Source of the DNA: Actinobacillus vicugnae
GTDB taxonomy: Bacteria > Pseudomonadota > Gammaproteobacteria > Enterobacterales > Pasteurellaceae
Direction of reading: 5' to 3'
Assembly: GCF_901687125.1 (NCBI RefSeq)
Contig: NZ_CABFJY010000047.1
Location: forward strand, 62,001 to 126,000
DNA: 64,000 bases
Shown here: in pieces, positions 1 to 9,383 of the stretch
How positions within the stretch are numbered: the first letter of the stretch is position 1
How the letters are laid out: each line of letters starts with the position of its first letter
Made by a program: the position numbers and the translations under genes
Notes under the pieces: generated by a model
Databases searched by the model: none
What the model was told of the DNA's origin: nothing
The model's input: the letters and a program-made list of their open reading frames with translations, nothing else

Positions 1-199
1 CTAATACTGCAAATGTTGTTTGAGTAAAAAGTAACTGACGAGTAAGATTCTTACCAAACAGTGTTGAACGAACTGAACCTAACTCATAAAGTTTTTTGTC
101 CGCAAGATGCCCAATAAAAGCACCTAATAATCCACCAAAAAGGCCATGAAAAAGTTGATAGCCTAAGAAGAATCCAATAATTTTTCCGATAAATTGCAT
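1..199 (-). CDS. djlA: DjlA, membrane-anchored DnaJ-like co-chaperone (5' part only)
   Basis: The first 66 codons lie in the window; the rest runs off its left edge. The protein begins MQFIGKIIGFFLGYQ, a glycine-rich membrane segment followed by GAFIGHLADKK and then a helical stretch ending QTTFAVL. This matches the N-terminal membrane anchor and the start of the TerB-like domain of DjlA, which stimulates DnaK ATPase at the inner membrane through a C-terminal J domain not visible here. The ATG at 199 is preceded by AAGGATAA, a good ribosome binding site. The family call rests on the distinctive N-terminus only. Confidence 0.85.
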   Translation of the reverse strand, partial: MQFIGKIIGFFLGYQLFHGLFGGLLGAFIGHLADKKLYELGSVRSTLFGKNLTRQLLFTQTTFAVL

Positions 200-323
200 T
201 TGTTATCCTTGTTTATTGCCAGACGAATATAGTATCAGTCTATTTTAGCCTAAAATACTGAAAATAGAATTAAATCTTTGTTGCATATTGCTTATCATAC
301 AATACTGTTCCTATACGCCTTTC

Positions 324-480
324 GAGTACACCTCTCAAACAAAGAGAGGTTATTATGGGAGACAGATCAAGAACAAAGCGTATCGCTCAAATAAAATATG
401 TTTATTTCAATTTGTAAAATTGATGCAAAATTCGACCGCTTATAAACAAATAAAGCCCTGAAAATCAGGGCTTTATTTTT
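324..480 (+). ncRNA. Candidate small transcript with 5' hairpin, 20-codon ORF and terminator
   Basis: The 305 bases between djlA and pal hold no standard gene. On the + strand a possible promoter (TTGCTT at 288, TATACG at 312, spacer 18) precedes a hairpin CCTCTC/GAGAGG (331-349). A short frame follows, ATG at 355 to TAA at 417 (MGDRSRTKRIAQIKYVYFNL), with the 3' arm of the hairpin in ribosome-binding-site position. The stretch ends at the strong terminator 449-480. Together this could be a small RNA or a regulated peptide transcript. No family is recognised; the promoter match is weak and there is no proof of transcription. Confidence 0.3.
449..480. terminator. Bidirectional terminator 3' of pal
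   Basis: Stem AAAGCCCTG / CAGGGCTTT with a 5-base loop. It is flanked by T-rich tracts in both directions, TTTATTTTTT on the + strand and TTTATTTG on the minus strand. It ends the tol-pal transcript and could also end a + strand transcript from the djlA-pal gap. Confidence 0.85.
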
Positions 481-504
481 TGTCTTGAGTAATTAGATTA
501 CAAA

Positions 505-966
505 TTAGTATTCTAATACTGCACGACGGTTTTTAGCGTAGTCAGCTTCAGTGTGACCTAACACAGCTGGTTTTTCTTCACCGTAAGAAACAGTTGAAAC
601 TTGGTTAGCACCTTTAGTTGCTAAATAGTTTTTAACTGCATCTGCACGACGTTGACCTAATGCGATGTTGTACTCTGGAGTACCACGTTCGTCAGCGTGA
701 CCAGCAACTGTTACTTTACCATTTGAAGATGTTAAGTATGCAGCGTGTGCATCTAAAAGTTGTTGGTACTCACCTTCAACTGCATAGCTATCGAAACCGA
801 AGTATACAGTGTTGTAACGAGTTTGTAAGTCTTCAGCAGTCATACCACCGAATTGAGCTGCTGCGTTAGCATTTGCATTTGCGTTAGCGTTGTCTGATGA
901 GCTGCTGCAAGCTGCTAATACGAATGCTGGTGCCGCAATCATCAATACTTTAGCTAGTTTTTTCAT
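505..966 (-). CDS. pal: Pal, peptidoglycan-associated outer-membrane lipoprotein
   Basis: 153 residues. A signal peptide with lipobox LAAC puts the lipidated cysteine at position 20. A short low-complexity linker of alternating Asn-Ala (26-35) follows, then an OmpA-like domain (about 43-153) with the peptidoglycan-binding motif GHADERGT (89-96). Pal anchors the outer membrane to peptidoglycan and is the outer-membrane partner of TolB in the Tol-Pal complex, which draws in the envelope during division. It is the last gene of the tol operon, 24 bases after tolB. Homologues are the H. influenzae P6 and Actinobacillus PalA antigens (family knowledge). The Asn-Ala run is encoded by near-repeat codons and could vary in length by slippage (inference). 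Confidence 0.97.
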   Translation of the reverse strand: MKKLAKVLMIAAPAFVLAACSSSSDNANANANANAAAQFGGMTAEDLQTRYNTVYFGFDSYAVEGEYQQLLDAHAAYLTSSNGKVTVAGHADERGTPEYNIALGQRRADAVKNYLATKGANQVSTVSYGEEKPAVLGHTEADYAKNRRAVLEY

Positions 967-990
967 TTGTTGCTCCTAAAAAGAATTTTA

Positions 991-2271
991 TTATTTAGTC
1001 AAATACGGTGACCAAGCAGGAAACTTAAATTGTCCACCTGCTCCCGGCAAGTTAGCTTTGAAACGGCCATCTGCGGACACCAATTGTAGCACTTTGCTCG
1101 TACCTTTGGTAGAGCTATAAATAACCATAATACCATTCGGTGAAATACTTGGACTTTCGTCTAAGAACGTTGAACTCAATACTTCTGTGCCACCCGAAGC
1201 GAGATCGCGTTTCACAACTTTATCACCAGCAATCATGATTAAACTCTTACCATCAGATGATACTTTAGCATTATAGCTACCGCGCCCGCCCATTGGACTT
1301 GCACCACCACCTGATGAACTCATTCTATACACTTGTGGAGAACCTGCTCGGTCTGACGTGAAGTAGATTGTATTACCATCTGGAGACCAACTTGGTTCTG
1401 TATTATTGCCTGCATTTGCAGTTAATTTAAAAGGCTTACCGCCACTAGCATTTACTACATAAATATCTAACTCACCGTCTTGATTTGATGCAAATGCAAT
1501 ACGAGAGCCATCTGGAGAAAATGCTGGTGCGCCATTATGACCACGTAATGCAGCCACTACACGACGAGAACCTGAACGTAAATCATGCACAACAACTTGT
1601 GCTTTTTTGTTTTCAAAAGTTACGTAAGCTAAACGGCTACCATCTGGGGACCATTCTGGCGACATTAACGGCTCTTTACTTTTTACCACCGTAAATGCGT
1701 TATAACCATCGTAATCTGATACACGTAATTCATAAGATGATACACCACGTTGGACAACATACGCAATTTTTGTTCTGAACGCACCACGAATTTGTGTAAT
1801 TTTTTCAAACACTTGATCACTTACCGTGTGAGCGCCTTGACGGATCTGTGCCGCTGGTACATTAAATGAACCTTGTGCAAGTACTGCTGCTGGGTTGCTT
1901 AATGTATCCACTAATTGATAAGCCACATTATAGCCACCACCTGTTGGTGTTACTTGACCAACAACAATGGTATCGACTCCAATATCTGTCCATTGTTGAG
2001 AATTTACTTCTGCTACAGAACCTGGTTGAGCAGGCTGTTTCGCTCGCTCAACAGGGGTAAATTTACCACTGTTACGTAAATCGTCTGAAATGATTTGTCC
2101 AACATCCGCAGGAACACCACCATTTGCTTTAAATGGAACAACCGCAATTGGTTGTGCCATACTCACGCCTTCATCAACTGAAATCACAACATCTGATTCA
2201 GCAATAACTGCATTGCTAAAAAACAGCGTGATTACGCTGATAATACTCGTAAAACGAGATTTAAATTTCAT
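991..2271 (-). CDS. tolB: TolB, periplasmic beta-propeller of the Tol-Pal system
   Basis: 426 residues, the usual length. A signal peptide (cleavage near AVIA, residue 24) precedes an N-terminal alpha/beta domain (about 30-165). A six-bladed propeller follows, made of PD40-type repeats recognisable by WSPDG, FSPDG, SSDGK and ISPNG motifs. TolB lies in the periplasm, binds Pal, and releases it on contact with energised TolA. It sits 17 bases downstream of tolA and upstream of pal in the same operon, so translation is probably coupled to transcription from the ybgC/tolQ promoter. Nothing is unusual. Confidence 0.97.
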   Translation of the reverse strand: MKFKSRFTSIISVITLFFSNAVIAESDVVISVDEGVSMAQPIAVVPFKANGGVPADVGQIISDDLRNSGKFTPVERAKQPAQPGSVAEVNSQQWTDIGVDTIVVGQVTPTGGGYNVAYQLVDTLSNPAAVLAQGSFNVPAAQIRQGAHTVSDQVFEKITQIRGAFRTKIAYVVQRGVSSYELRVSDYDGYNAFTVVKSKEPLMSPEWSPDGSRLAYVTFENKKAQVVVHDLRSGSRRVVAALRGHNGAPAFSPDGSRIAFASNQDGELDIYVVNASGGKPFKLTANAGNNTEPSWSPDGNTIYFTSDRAGSPQVYRMSSSGGGASPMGGRGSYNAKVSSDGKSLIMIAGDKVVKRDLASGGTEVLSSTFLDESPSISPNGIMVIYSSTKGTSKVLQLVSADGRFKANLPGAGGQFKFPAWSPYLTK

Positions 2272-2288
2272 TTTTAACCTCTTGGTTG

Positions 2289-3587
2289 TTATAAAACTTT
2301 TAAGCCAAATTTAATGATCGGAGATTTATATTTATTATAAGTCTCTTCATTTGGAGCTCTTGGAACATTTCTTGCTGCCGTGATTGCCGTAACCGCTGCT
2401 CGGCAAATATCATCAGGGCCAGATAACACTTGGTGACCTGTAATATTCCCAGCAGGATCGATAGAGATTCTTACTTGGCATTCACGTCCACTAAAACTTG
2501 GATCAACACGGTAAGTACGAGCTAATTTTTTCTTAATTAACTGGGCATAGCCTGTATCTGCTACACCTTTCCCGTTACCAATACCTTTAGCATTGCCATT
2601 GCCTTGTGAACCTGCAACATTTTTATTTCCACCGCCACTAGAACCACCACCAATATCACCACCATTTAAGAAATCATCAAGGGCTTTATTGTTTTTAGCT
2701 TGAGTAGCTTTGGCAGCAGCATCCGCTTTAGCTTTCGCTTCAGCAGCGGCTTTAGCTTTTGCCTCTTTCTCAGCTTTAGCCTTAGCTTCTTTCTCTGCTT
2801 TTAGCTTCGTTTCTTTTTCAGCTTTTTCTTTTGCTTCTTTGTCTGCTTTAGCTTTGGCTTCTTTTTCCGATTTTAGTTTCGCTTCTTTTTCAGCTTTTTC
2901 TTTAGCCTCTTTTTCAGCTTTTTCTTTAGCTTCCTTTTCAGCTTTTAATTTCGCTTCTTTTTCCGCCTGCTTTTGCTCTTCTAGCTTTTTCTGTTGTTCA
3001 GCTTTTTTCTGCGCTTCTTTTGCTTTTTTCTCTTCTTCAGCGGCTTTTGCGGCTGCTTCTAAGTTTTTAGCTTCTGCTTCAGCTTTCAATCGGGCTGCTT
3101 CTGCGGCTTTCTTACGCGTAGCTTCTTCAGCTTGCTCTTTTTTAAGCTGCTCTTGTTTCGCCAGTTCTTGCTGACGTTGTTGCTCTGCTTTTTGGCGTTG
3201 TTCCTCTTTACGTTGCTCTTCTTGTTTTTTCTGTTCTTCAATCATTGCAACACGTTGCTGCTCTTTAGCTTGTTCTTCAGCAACTTCTTGAGCTGTAGGT
3301 TCTTCCTCTACTACTTCTTCCACCGGTTTTGGTGTTTCTTTTTCCGCAACCTTTGGTTCTACACTGCCTTTTTTATCCGATTTTAATCGTCCATACTCAG
3401 CAGCAACCTGCCCAGTATCAACCATTACTGCTTCAAACTCTTCACCTGTGCCGCCACTACCGCCAGCTGCTTCTTCCAGCGTCGTTTTAGTAAAGAGCGA
3501 ACCGAGTAAAAGCAATCCAATCAACAATGCATGTAATAGGATTGAAACTATAACCGCCAGTTCTAATCTGTCGTTTTTAGATTTCAC
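2289..3587 (-). CDS. tolA: TolA, inner-membrane to periplasm spanning protein
   Basis: 432 residues. A short cytoplasmic tail precedes one membrane helix (about 10-33). A very long Lys/Glu/Ala-rich helix follows (about 90-300) with imperfect repeats of the type AEKEAKEK and AEKEAKAK. After a glycine-rich linker (about 310-345) comes a C-terminal globular domain with two cysteines, as in domain III of E. coli TolA. TolA transmits the proton-motive energy harvested by TolQ-TolR to TolB-Pal. It starts 12 bases after tolR. The repeat-coded helix is the part most likely to differ in length between strains. The opposite strand is open for long stretches only because of the codon bias in this repeat. 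Confidence 0.96.
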   Translation of the reverse strand: MKSKNDRLELAVIVSILLHALLIGLLLLGSLFTKTTLEEAAGGSGGTGEEFEAVMVDTGQVAAEYGRLKSDKKGSVEPKVAEKETPKPVEEVVEEEPTAQEVAEEQAKEQQRVAMIEEQKKQEEQRKEEQRQKAEQQRQQELAKQEQLKKEQAEEATRKKAAEAARLKAEAEAKNLEAAAKAAEEEKKAKEAQKKAEQQKKLEEQKQAEKEAKLKAEKEAKEKAEKEAKEKAEKEAKLKSEKEAKAKADKEAKEKAEKETKLKAEKEAKAKAEKEAKAKAAAEAKAKADAAAKATQAKNNKALDDFLNGGDIGGGSSGGGNKNVAGSQGNGNAKGIGNGKGVADTGYAQLIKKKLARTYRVDPSFSGRECQVRISIDPAGNITGHQVLSGPDDICRAAVTAITAARNVPRAPNEETYNKYKSPIIKFGLKVL

Positions 3588-3599
3588 ACGTTATCCTTA

Positions 3600-4040
3600 T
3601 TATTTGCCTTGGGTCATTAACCCAGCATTTTTAATACCTGCATCTTTTAAAAGTACAATACCTTTAATGACTTCTTCATAAGGAATATTTTTTTCTGCAG
3701 CTACTAGGAAAAGCGTATTCGGATCTTTTTGGAATGCTTCACTTGCATAAGCTACAACTTCTTGTTCACCAAGATCCTCTTGTCCATTGCTACTTTGAAC
3801 AAAGTTGCCGTCAATTTTTAATTTATACAAACCAACATCGGCTACTTGCAAAATAACTGGTGTTTTATCTTCATTAGATACCGATTGACTATGTTTATCT
3901 TCAGGTAAATTAACTTCAACACTCTGACTGATCACAGGGGCTGTTGCCATAAAGATAAGCAATAGTACAAGCAATACGTCCAAAAATGGAACAATATTGA
4001 TTTCAGATTTAATGTCATTACGTTTACGACGGTAAGACAT
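3600..4040 (-). CDS. tolR: TolR, proton-channel subunit (ExbD/TolR family)
   Basis: 146 residues. The charged cytoplasmic N-terminus is followed by one membrane helix (about 15-36) carrying the conserved membrane Asp at 21 in INIVPFLDVLL, which takes part in proton passage in ExbD/TolR proteins. The periplasmic domain follows (about 45-146). TolR works with TolQ as the motor of the Tol-Pal system. The ATG is preceded by GAGGAAAAT. The gene lies downstream of tolQ behind a hairpin with terminator character (4065-4093), described separately. Confidence 0.96.
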   Translation of the reverse strand: MSYRRKRNDIKSEINIVPFLDVLLVLLLIFMATAPVISQSVEVNLPEDKHSQSVSNEDKTPVILQVADVGLYKLKIDGNFVQSSNGQEDLGEQEVVAYASEAFQKDPNTLFLVAAEKNIPYEEVIKGIVLLKDAGIKNAGLMTQGK

Positions 4041-4064
4041 ATTTTCCTCTTATACATTAGTGAA

Positions 4065-4093
4065 TAAAAAATCTGACCCACAAGCGGTCAGAT
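4065..4093 (-). terminator. Hairpin with U-tract between tolQ and tolR (possible attenuator)
   Basis: On the minus strand an 8-bp perfect stem ATCTGACC / GGTCAGAT with a 7-base loop is followed directly by TTTTTATTC. It stands between the tolQ stop (4117) and the tolR start (4040), and one arm contains an AAGCGGTC uptake core. It has the form of a moderate intrinsic terminator inside the operon, which would lower tolRAB-pal expression relative to tolQ. The structure is visible; function is inferred. Confidence 0.5.
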
Positions 4094-4116
4094 CTCGTCA
4101 TTTTTTTACAATTCGA

Positions 4117-4797
4117 TTATTTTTTAGTAAAGGCTTGGCGGTGTAAGATCGTCGTAAATTCGTCAATAAAGTTAGCATAATCTTGTTCTAACTTATTTAC
4201 ACGTAAGCTTAAACGGTTGTACGCCATTACTGCTGGAATTGCAGCAAATAAACCAATCGCTGTTGCAATAAGTGCTTCTGCAATACCTGGTGCAACTGAT
4301 TGTAATGTTGCTTGTTTAACTGCGCTTAACCCCATAAATGAGTGCATGATACCCCATACCGTTCCAAATAAGCCGATATATGGACTAATTGAACCTACTG
4401 TACCTAAAAATGGAATATAGCTTTCTAAATTTTCGACTTCACGGTTTAACGCTAAGTTCATTGCTCGGCTAGAACCTTTCATGGTGGCTTCTGGTGCATC
4501 TGGGTTTACTTGTTGTAAACGCATATACTCTTTAAAGCCTGCGTAGAAAATTTGTTCTGAACCTGTTAAGCCGTCACGGCGATTTTCTAAGCCTTCATGT
4601 AAGCGATGTAAATCTTCACCAGACCAGAATTTATTTTCAAATGCTAAAGCATTTTTCTTCGCAGAAGTTAAAACACGGCTACGTTGAATGATGACAGCCC
4701 AAGATAAAATAGAGAAAGTAATTAAGATTAAAATAACAATCTTAACTACGATACTTGCCTGCATAAACAGCGAAACAAGGTTAAAATCAGTTTCCAT
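4117..4797 (-). CDS. tolQ: TolQ, proton-channel subunit (ExbB/TolQ family)
   Basis: 226 residues, near the E. coli length of 230. It has three membrane helices (about 14-38, 130-155 and 165-195). The conserved family segment runs through [21 protein letters not shown] and the [15 protein letters not shown] stretch that lines the proton channel. TolQ forms the pentameric stator-like ring around TolR. It lies 36 bases downstream of ybgC, as in the enterobacterial operon. The start ATG at 4797 has GGAG seven bases upstream. Confidence 0.97.
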   Translation of the reverse strand: METDFNLVSLFMQASIVVKIVILILITFSILSWAVIIQRSRVLTSAKKNALAFENKFWSGEDLHRLHEGLENRRDGLTGSEQIFYAGFKEYMRLQQVNPDAPEATMKGSSRAMNLALNREVENLESYIPFLGTVGSISPYIGLFGTVWGIMHSFMGLSAVKQATLQSVAPGIAEALIATAIGLFAAIPAVMAYNRLSLRVNKLEQDYANFIDEFTTILHRQAFTKK

Positions 4798-4833
4798 TTA
4801 ATAGAACTCCGAATAAGTTATTTGTTTAAAAAA

Positions 4834-5223
4834 TTAGACCGCTTGTAGTGCCCGACGAATCTCATCAGGAATTGCCACAGGCTTCATTTTTATTAGATCA
4901 ACACTGGCAACGGTGACTTTTGCTTCACTTAAACAAATATCATCACGCCACAATTGTTGCTGAAATACAATCGTTGCTTTTTTTAACTCAGTCACGATTG
5001 TTTCAACCCTGAGTAAATCATCTAAACGAGCAGGAATTTTATAATCAATTTCTAATTTCTTTACGACAAAAGCAAACGAGCCTGCCAACAGTTGTTGCTG
5101 AGAGAAACCTACTTGACGTAAATATTCTGTTCGTGCGCGCTCAAAAAAACAGATGTAATTAGCATGGTAAACCACACCGCCAGCATCCGTATCTTCATAA
5201 TAAACTCTGATCGGGAAATTCAT
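4834..5223 (-). CDS. ybgC: YbgC, hotdog-fold acyl-CoA thioesterase of the tol-pal operon
   Basis: 129 residues of the 4-hydroxybenzoyl-CoA thioesterase class. The active-site region YYEDTDAGGVVYHANY near the N-terminus carries Asp13, which matches the catalytic Asp of the family. YbgC hydrolyses acyl-CoA (or acyl-ACP) thioesters and is attached to the inner membrane in E. coli. Its place at the head of tolQRAB-pal is conserved. A terminator closes the preceding ybgE (5353-5374), so a promoter for the tol operon is expected in 5224-5350, though no clear -35/-10 pair was identified there. Confidence 0.93.
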   Translation of the reverse strand: MNFPIRVYYEDTDAGGVVYHANYICFFERARTEYLRQVGFSQQQLLAGSFAFVVKKLEIDYKIPARLDDLLRVETIVTELKKATIVFQQQLWRDDICLSEAKVTVASVDLIKMKPVAIPDEIRRALQAV

Positions 5224-5346
5224 TTACATTCCAATATTCGTCAAAATGAAAAACGCCCAAAAATTAGGCGTAAATTGCGTGCTATTTTAGAGAGAGAAAA
5301 ATGGTTGTGCAATAGGGAAATGAAAATATTTTTTCGAAAAAAATTA

Positions 5347-5374
5347 ATAAAAAAGCGTAAGAAATCTTACGCTT
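5347..5374 (-). terminator. Terminator of the cydABX-ybgE transcript
   Basis: On the minus strand a perfect stem AAGCGTAAG / CTTACGCTT with a 4-base loop is followed by TTTTTTATTAA. It overlaps the last codon and stop of ybgE and separates the cyd operon from the tol operon. Confidence 0.8.
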
Positions 5375-5669
5375 ATCCTAATGAAATCAAATAAATCAGC
5401 GAGCTAATCACAATTGCATAGCCAGTGATAGGCAAAAAGACCAAACGCCAAATGGCACTGTTGATTTCAAAGCCAATACCATGAACCCATAAAATAGCCA
5501 TTCCGTAGAAAGCTAATATCGCTAAATAAGGAAAATGCCCACCAAAATACTGAGCAAAGAGCACTGACTTCATTAAAATCATTGCAAACATTGCAGAGGC
5601 TAAGATAAAAGAAAGGGCTTTTAGCCAGCCCTTTCTTGTTACGTTATACAACGAATGTATTATTTTCAT
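5373..5669 (-). CDS. ybgE: YbgE, small membrane protein of the cyd operon
   Basis: 98 residues with three hydrophobic helices (about 14-35, 44-62 and 72-95). Placement directly after cydX and before ybgC-tolQ, the same as in E. coli, and the size identify it as YbgE. It is co-transcribed with cytochrome bd; its exact role in oxidase assembly or function is not settled. Only 3 bases separate it from cydX. Confidence 0.85.
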   Translation of the reverse strand: MKIIHSLYNVTRKGWLKALSFILASAMFAMILMKSVLFAQYFGGHFPYLAILAFYGMAILWVHGIGFEINSAIWRLVFLPITGYAIVISSLIYLISLG

Positions 5670-5672
5670 AAC

Positions 5673-5771
5673 CTATTCGTCAAATTTACCTGTTTTTTCA
5701 ATGCTAATCGTAATTACTGTTGCAAAAAGAATTGCAAGTAAAACACCTAACACCCAAGTTACATAAAACAT
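5673..5771 (-). CDS. cydX: CydX, small subunit of cytochrome bd oxidase
   Basis: A 32-codon gene, ATG at 5771 to TAG at 5673. It encodes MFYVTWVLGVLLAILFATVI plus a short tail ending EKTGKFDE: a single membrane helix and a charged C-terminus. It sits 12 bases after cydB with an AGGAG ribosome binding site. CydX stabilises the haem b595/d site of cytochrome bd-I. Small size makes it easy to miss; the fit to known CydX proteins (about 30-37 residues, N-terminal MWY/MFY pattern) is good. Confidence 0.93.
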   Translation of the reverse strand: MFYVTWVLGVLLAILFATVITISIEKTGKFDE

Positions 5772-5783
5772 CTGTTTATCTCC

Positions 5784-6920
5784 TTAGTATGCACTTGCTT
5801 TGTTATCTTCTAAGTATTTCGCATCTAAACGACCATACATTTTGATGTACGACCAAATAGTATAAGCTAATACTGAAGGCACAAAGATACCTGCAACTAC
5901 TAACATTACTGTTAATGTATATTGGCTTGCAGTTGAATCCCAAACCGTTAAACTCATTTCAGGATGAGAAATTGACGGCATAATGAATGGGAACATTGAT
6001 ACTGCAGCAGTCACAATCACACCAACAATCATAATTGATGAAGAGAAAAACGCAAAACCAGAACGATTTGCTTTAGAAGCGACAATTGTTAATAATGCGC
6101 CTACTACTGCTAATGCAGGGACTACCCATAATACGGGCATTTCAGCAAAGTTTCTGAACCATGCAGCACTTTCAACAGCTACGGTTTTGTTAGTTAAGAA
6201 TGATTGTGCATTGTGATCTAAATCACTTGTAATCACGAAACCATCTTTTAATGATAACCAAACACCAGCTAATACAAATGCAACTAATACAATTGCAGCT
6301 GTAACTTGTGCTGTTGCTCTTGCACGGTTACGTAAATCACCTGTAGTTTTCATTTGTAACCATGTTGCACCTTGGGTTGTTAGCATCATTAAGCTAATTA
6401 CACCACATACTAATGCAAATGGATTTAATAAACCAAAGAATGAACCTGTGTATTGAACTTGGTTCAGGCTATTAAATTCAAATGGCACACCTTGTAATAA
6501 ATTACCGAATGCTACACCGAAAATCAGAGACGGAACGAAACCACCAATGAATAATCCCCAGTCCCAAGCATTACGCCATTTTGGACTATCAATTTTCGCA
6601 CGATATTCAAAGCCCACAGGACGGAAAAATAACGCCGCAAGCACTAAAATCATTGCTAAATAAAAACCAGAGAATGATGTTGCATAAACTGTTGGCCACG
6701 CAGCAAAGATTGCACCACCACCTGTTAATAACCATACTTGGTTACCATCCCAATGCGGAGCAATCGTATTGATCATCACTCGGCGTTCTACATTGCTTTT
6801 ACCAATTACTGGTAGCAATGTTAATACGCCCATATCAAAGCCGTCTGTAATCGCAAAACCGATTAACAATACAACAATTAGGATCCACCAAATAAAGCGG
6901 AGAATTTCATAATCGATCAT
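5784..6920 (-). CDS. cydB: CydB, cytochrome bd ubiquinol oxidase subunit II
   Basis: 378 residues against 379 in E. coli. It starts MIDYEILRFIWW, followed by the conserved FAITDGFDMGVLTLLP segment and IAPHWDGNQVWLLTGGGAIFAAWP. Eight to nine membrane helices are evident along the length. With CydA and CydX it forms the high-affinity oxygen reductase of the inner membrane. It lies 12 bases after cydA, and the GGAG preceding the ATG supports the start. Confidence 0.98.
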   Translation of the reverse strand: MIDYEILRFIWWILIVVLLIGFAITDGFDMGVLTLLPVIGKSNVERRVMINTIAPHWDGNQVWLLTGGGAIFAAWPTVYATSFSGFYLAMILVLAALFFRPVGFEYRAKIDSPKWRNAWDWGLFIGGFVPSLIFGVAFGNLLQGVPFEFNSLNQVQYTGSFFGLLNPFALVCGVISLMMLTTQGATWLQMKTTGDLRNRARATAQVTAAIVLVAFVLAGVWLSLKDGFVITSDLDHNAQSFLTNKTVAVESAAWFRNFAEMPVLWVVPALAVVGALLTIVASKANRSGFAFFSSSIMIVGVIVTAAVSMFPFIMPSISHPEMSLTVWDSTASQYTLTVMLVVAGIFVPSVLAYTIWSYIKMYGRLDAKYLEDNKASAY

Positions 6921-6932
6921 TGTTCACTCCTA

Positions 6933-8483
6933 TTATTTCGCAGATTGCTCAAAATGGTAGCGGCCTGTCTTTAATGCGCTTGGCCCAAGCTTGCCATATT
7001 TGAACATTAAATACATTTCAACAACAAGGAATAATGTATATAAGCCACATAATAAACCAATTGAGATCCAAAGATCTGTTGTCGTTAATGCTGAGTTAGA
7101 TACACCTGTTGGTAACATTTCATAAATCGCCCATGGCTGACGACCATATTCAGCTAAGAACCAGCCTGATTCAATTGCAATCCATGGAAGCGGAATACCC
7201 CACAACATTGCTCTTAAGAATAAACGGTTTTTACCTACTGTACCGCGAAGATTTTGGAAGAATGCGAAACCAATAAGTAACAACATTAAACCACCAGAAG
7301 CCATCATCGCACGGAATGCCCAGAATGTTGGACCAACATTAGGAATAGTATCTGCAGCTGCTTTTTGAATTTGTTCTTCAGTCGCATCAACAACATTTGG
7401 TGTATATTGTTTAAGTAATAAACCAAAACCTAAATCTTTTTGTACCGCTTTAAATGCTTCTTTATCTGCTTCTGTATAATTACCTGAACGTAATTTCTCA
7501 AGTAATGCATAAGCTTGGATACCTGTACGAACACGTTGTTCATTGATTACACGAATATCTTTTAAACCTTTAATTTCAGTATCAAAAGAACGTGTTGCAA
7601 TGATACCTGCCATATATGGAATATGAATTGAGAATTCATTTTTCATTTCAGCCGTATTAGGAATTACAAATGCATTCCATGCAGCTGGCGCTGGTTGAGT
7701 TTCAAATTCACCTTCCATTGCAGCTAATTTTGTTGGCTGTACTTTACCAATTTCATAACCTGATTCATCACCCATGATTAATACAGCTAGAATCGCCATT
7801 AAACCAAAGCCTGCACCTACAGAGAATGAACGTTTAGCAAAACCAAGATCCTGACCTTTTAAGATATAGTAAGCACTAATACCTAATACAAACACAGCAC
7901 CACAGGTATAACCCGCTGTTACAGTATGTAAGAATTTAGATTGTGTTACTGGATTTAATACCAAATCAGAGAAACTTAAAAGTTCCATTCGCATGGTTTC
8001 GAAGTTAAATTCAGAACCTACTGGGTTTTGCATCCAACCGTTGGCAACAAGAATCCATAATGCAGAGAAGTTAGAACCAAATGCTACACAGTAAGTTGCT
8101 AATAAGTGTTTACCTTTTGATAAACGATCCCAACCAAAGAAAAATAAACCGATGAAAGTTGACTCTAAGAAGAATGCCATTAAGCCTTCAATAGCTAATG
8201 GAGCACCGAAGATATCACCCACATAGTGAGAGTAATATGACCAGTTCATACCAAACTGGAATTCCATTGTAATACCAGTTGTTACGCCAAGAGCAAAGTT
8301 AATACCAAATAACTTACCCCAGAATTTAGTCATATCTTTATAAACTTCTTTTCCTGTCGTTACGTAAAGTGTTTCCATTACTACAAGAACAAAAGAAAGA
8401 CCTAATGTTAACGGCACAAATAAGAAGTGATAGAGAGCAGTTAAAGCAAACTGCAAACGCGAGAGTTCAACAACGTCTAACAT
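6933..8483 (-). CDS. cydA: CydA, cytochrome bd ubiquinol oxidase subunit I
   Basis: 516 residues against 522 in E. coli. His19, the axial haem b595 ligand, is visible in [13 protein letters not shown]. The periplasmic Q loop for quinol oxidation follows the membrane helix ending [16 protein letters not shown]. CydA carries the three haems and oxidises quinol with oxygen as acceptor. It is first in cydABX-ybgE. Upstream (8484-8940) there are candidate CRP and FNR sites, in line with the microaerobic control known for this operon in relatives. Confidence 0.98.
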   Translation of the reverse strand: MLDVVELSRLQFALTALYHFLFVPLTLGLSFVLVVMETLYVTTGKEVYKDMTKFWGKLFGINFALGVTTGITMEFQFGMNWSYYSHYVGDIFGAPLAIEGLMAFFLESTFIGLFFFGWDRLSKGKHLLATYCVAFGSNFSALWILVANGWMQNPVGSEFNFETMRMELLSFSDLVLNPVTQSKFLHTVTAGYTCGAVFVLGISAYYILKGQDLGFAKRSFSVGAGFGLMAILAVLIMGDESGYEIGKVQPTKLAAMEGEFETQPAPAAWNAFVIPNTAEMKNEFSIHIPYMAGIIATRSFDTEIKGLKDIRVINEQRVRTGIQAYALLEKLRSGNYTEADKEAFKAVQKDLGFGLLLKQYTPNVVDATEEQIQKAAADTIPNVGPTFWAFRAMMASGGLMLLLIGFAFFQNLRGTVGKNRLFLRAMLWGIPLPWIAIESGWFLAEYGRQPWAIYEMLPTGVSNSALTTTDLWISIGLLCGLYTLFLVVEMYLMFKYGKLGPSALKTGRYHFEQSAK

Positions 8484-8655
8484 CTCAGACCTCTTATAAA
8501 GTATAATAAAATTTATTTATAGATTATTCGAAAGACGAATAACCACCCCAACAAAATTTGACCTAAAACAAGCACATAACCCAAAATAGGTATTTGCTTT
8601 TTTAGCATCTACGTTCCATTCTACCTTGATTTTAGTAAATTAAAAATAGTCGATT

Positions 8656-8671
8656 TGTTACATCGATCACA
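8656..8671. promoter_or_regulatory. Candidate CRP site upstream of cydA
   Basis: TGTTA-CATCGA-TCACA differs at one base from the TGTGA-N6-TCACA consensus and is centred about 180 bases from the cydA start. It lies in the 457-base gap 8484-8940, which otherwise holds AT-rich sequence, the FNR box at 8793, and the promoter of the small exported protein gene. Confidence 0.4.
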
Positions 8672-8792
8672 TTTCTTACGAAAAGTTTGAACTAATGTTA
8701 AAACTCACTTATTTTCTGCTATATTTTCATAACTTTTATTTAGCAACTCTATTGTTAATAACTTAAGCTAAGGTCGTATTTTTATATCCATT

Positions 8793-8806
8793 TTGATATA
8801 CATCAA
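8793..8806. promoter_or_regulatory. Perfect FNR box between cydA and the small exported protein gene
   Basis: TTGAT-ATAC-ATCAA matches the FNR consensus TTGATNNNNATCAA at every defined base. It is about 135 bases before the ATG at 8941 and about 310 before cydA. A TATAAT hexamer at 8870-8875 lies downstream on the + strand; with that -10 the box would be near -82, and other -10 choices such as the TAATAAT around 8843 give a nearer position. It may serve either flanking gene or both. Confidence 0.7.
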
Positions 8807-8940
8807 ATAAAATGATCCCAAAGATCCGAAATTTTTACTATTTAATAATGACTTTTATTTTCCTTTTGTTATAATCAGAGAAATCTAGTCTAAATACTAG
8901 ACAATAGTTTTTAACTATAACTGAAAAAGGTAAAACCATA

Positions 8941-9273
8941 ATGTTAAAAAGAATTTTTGCTTCAACTTTAGCTGGCTTAGTTCTGGCTCTTACATCACAA
9001 ACGGCAATGGCTAGTGTAAAAACATCTTCACTTTCTATGGCAAAACCTTCTATTAATCAAAAACTACCGACTCAATGCCAAAGAATGTTTAGCGTAGCGG
9101 ATAAACTGGTTTCTGATGCCGAAAAACAGCCTGGTACGCATACTCAAGTTGCTAAAATGAAAAGCAAACTGTCTTCAACTAGACAACAAATTTTGAAGAT
9201 GGAAGCTGAAATGCAACAAAAAAGCTGTGATAAAGGATTAACTGCTTTAAATACCTTGAGACAAAAGCATTAA
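8941..9273 (+). CDS. Small exported protein, probably DUF5339-like
   Basis: 110 residues with a clear signal peptide ending in TAMA (about residue 24). The mature part is mostly helical and carries two cysteines (46 and 96) that could form one disulfide. The pattern LPTQC followed by a helical pair and KSCDKG resembles the DUF5339 proteins of Pasteurellaceae, from memory and without an alignment. It is a single-gene transcript: TATAAT at 8870, AAAGG before the ATG, and a terminator at 9309. An FNR box upstream suggests oxygen-dependent expression. Periplasmic location is inferred; function is unknown. Confidence 0.7.
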   Translation: MLKRIFASTLAGLVLALTSQTAMASVKTSSLSMAKPSINQKLPTQCQRMFSVADKLVSDAEKQPGTHTQVAKMKSKLSSTRQQILKMEAEMQQKSCDKGLTALNTLRQKH

Positions 9274-9308
9274 TCTACGAGATAAATTAAACAAAAAATT
9301 AAGCATCG

Positions 9309-9342
9309 CCGAGCAATCTTAAATCAATTGCTCGGTTTTTTA
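9309..9342 (+). terminator. Terminator of the small exported protein gene
   Basis: Perfect 9-bp stem CCGAGCAAT / ATTGCTCGG followed by TTTTTTATT on the + strand. Confidence 0.88.
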
Positions 9343-9383
9343 TTGAAAAAATCTTTCAAAATTCGACCGCTACTCATGTCATA

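Noticed and set aside
2710-3174. Long + strand frame opposite tolA, rich in Ser, Ala and Phe
   Set aside because: It is the complement of the Lys/Glu/Ala repeat codons of TolA; no ribosome binding site and low-complexity composition.
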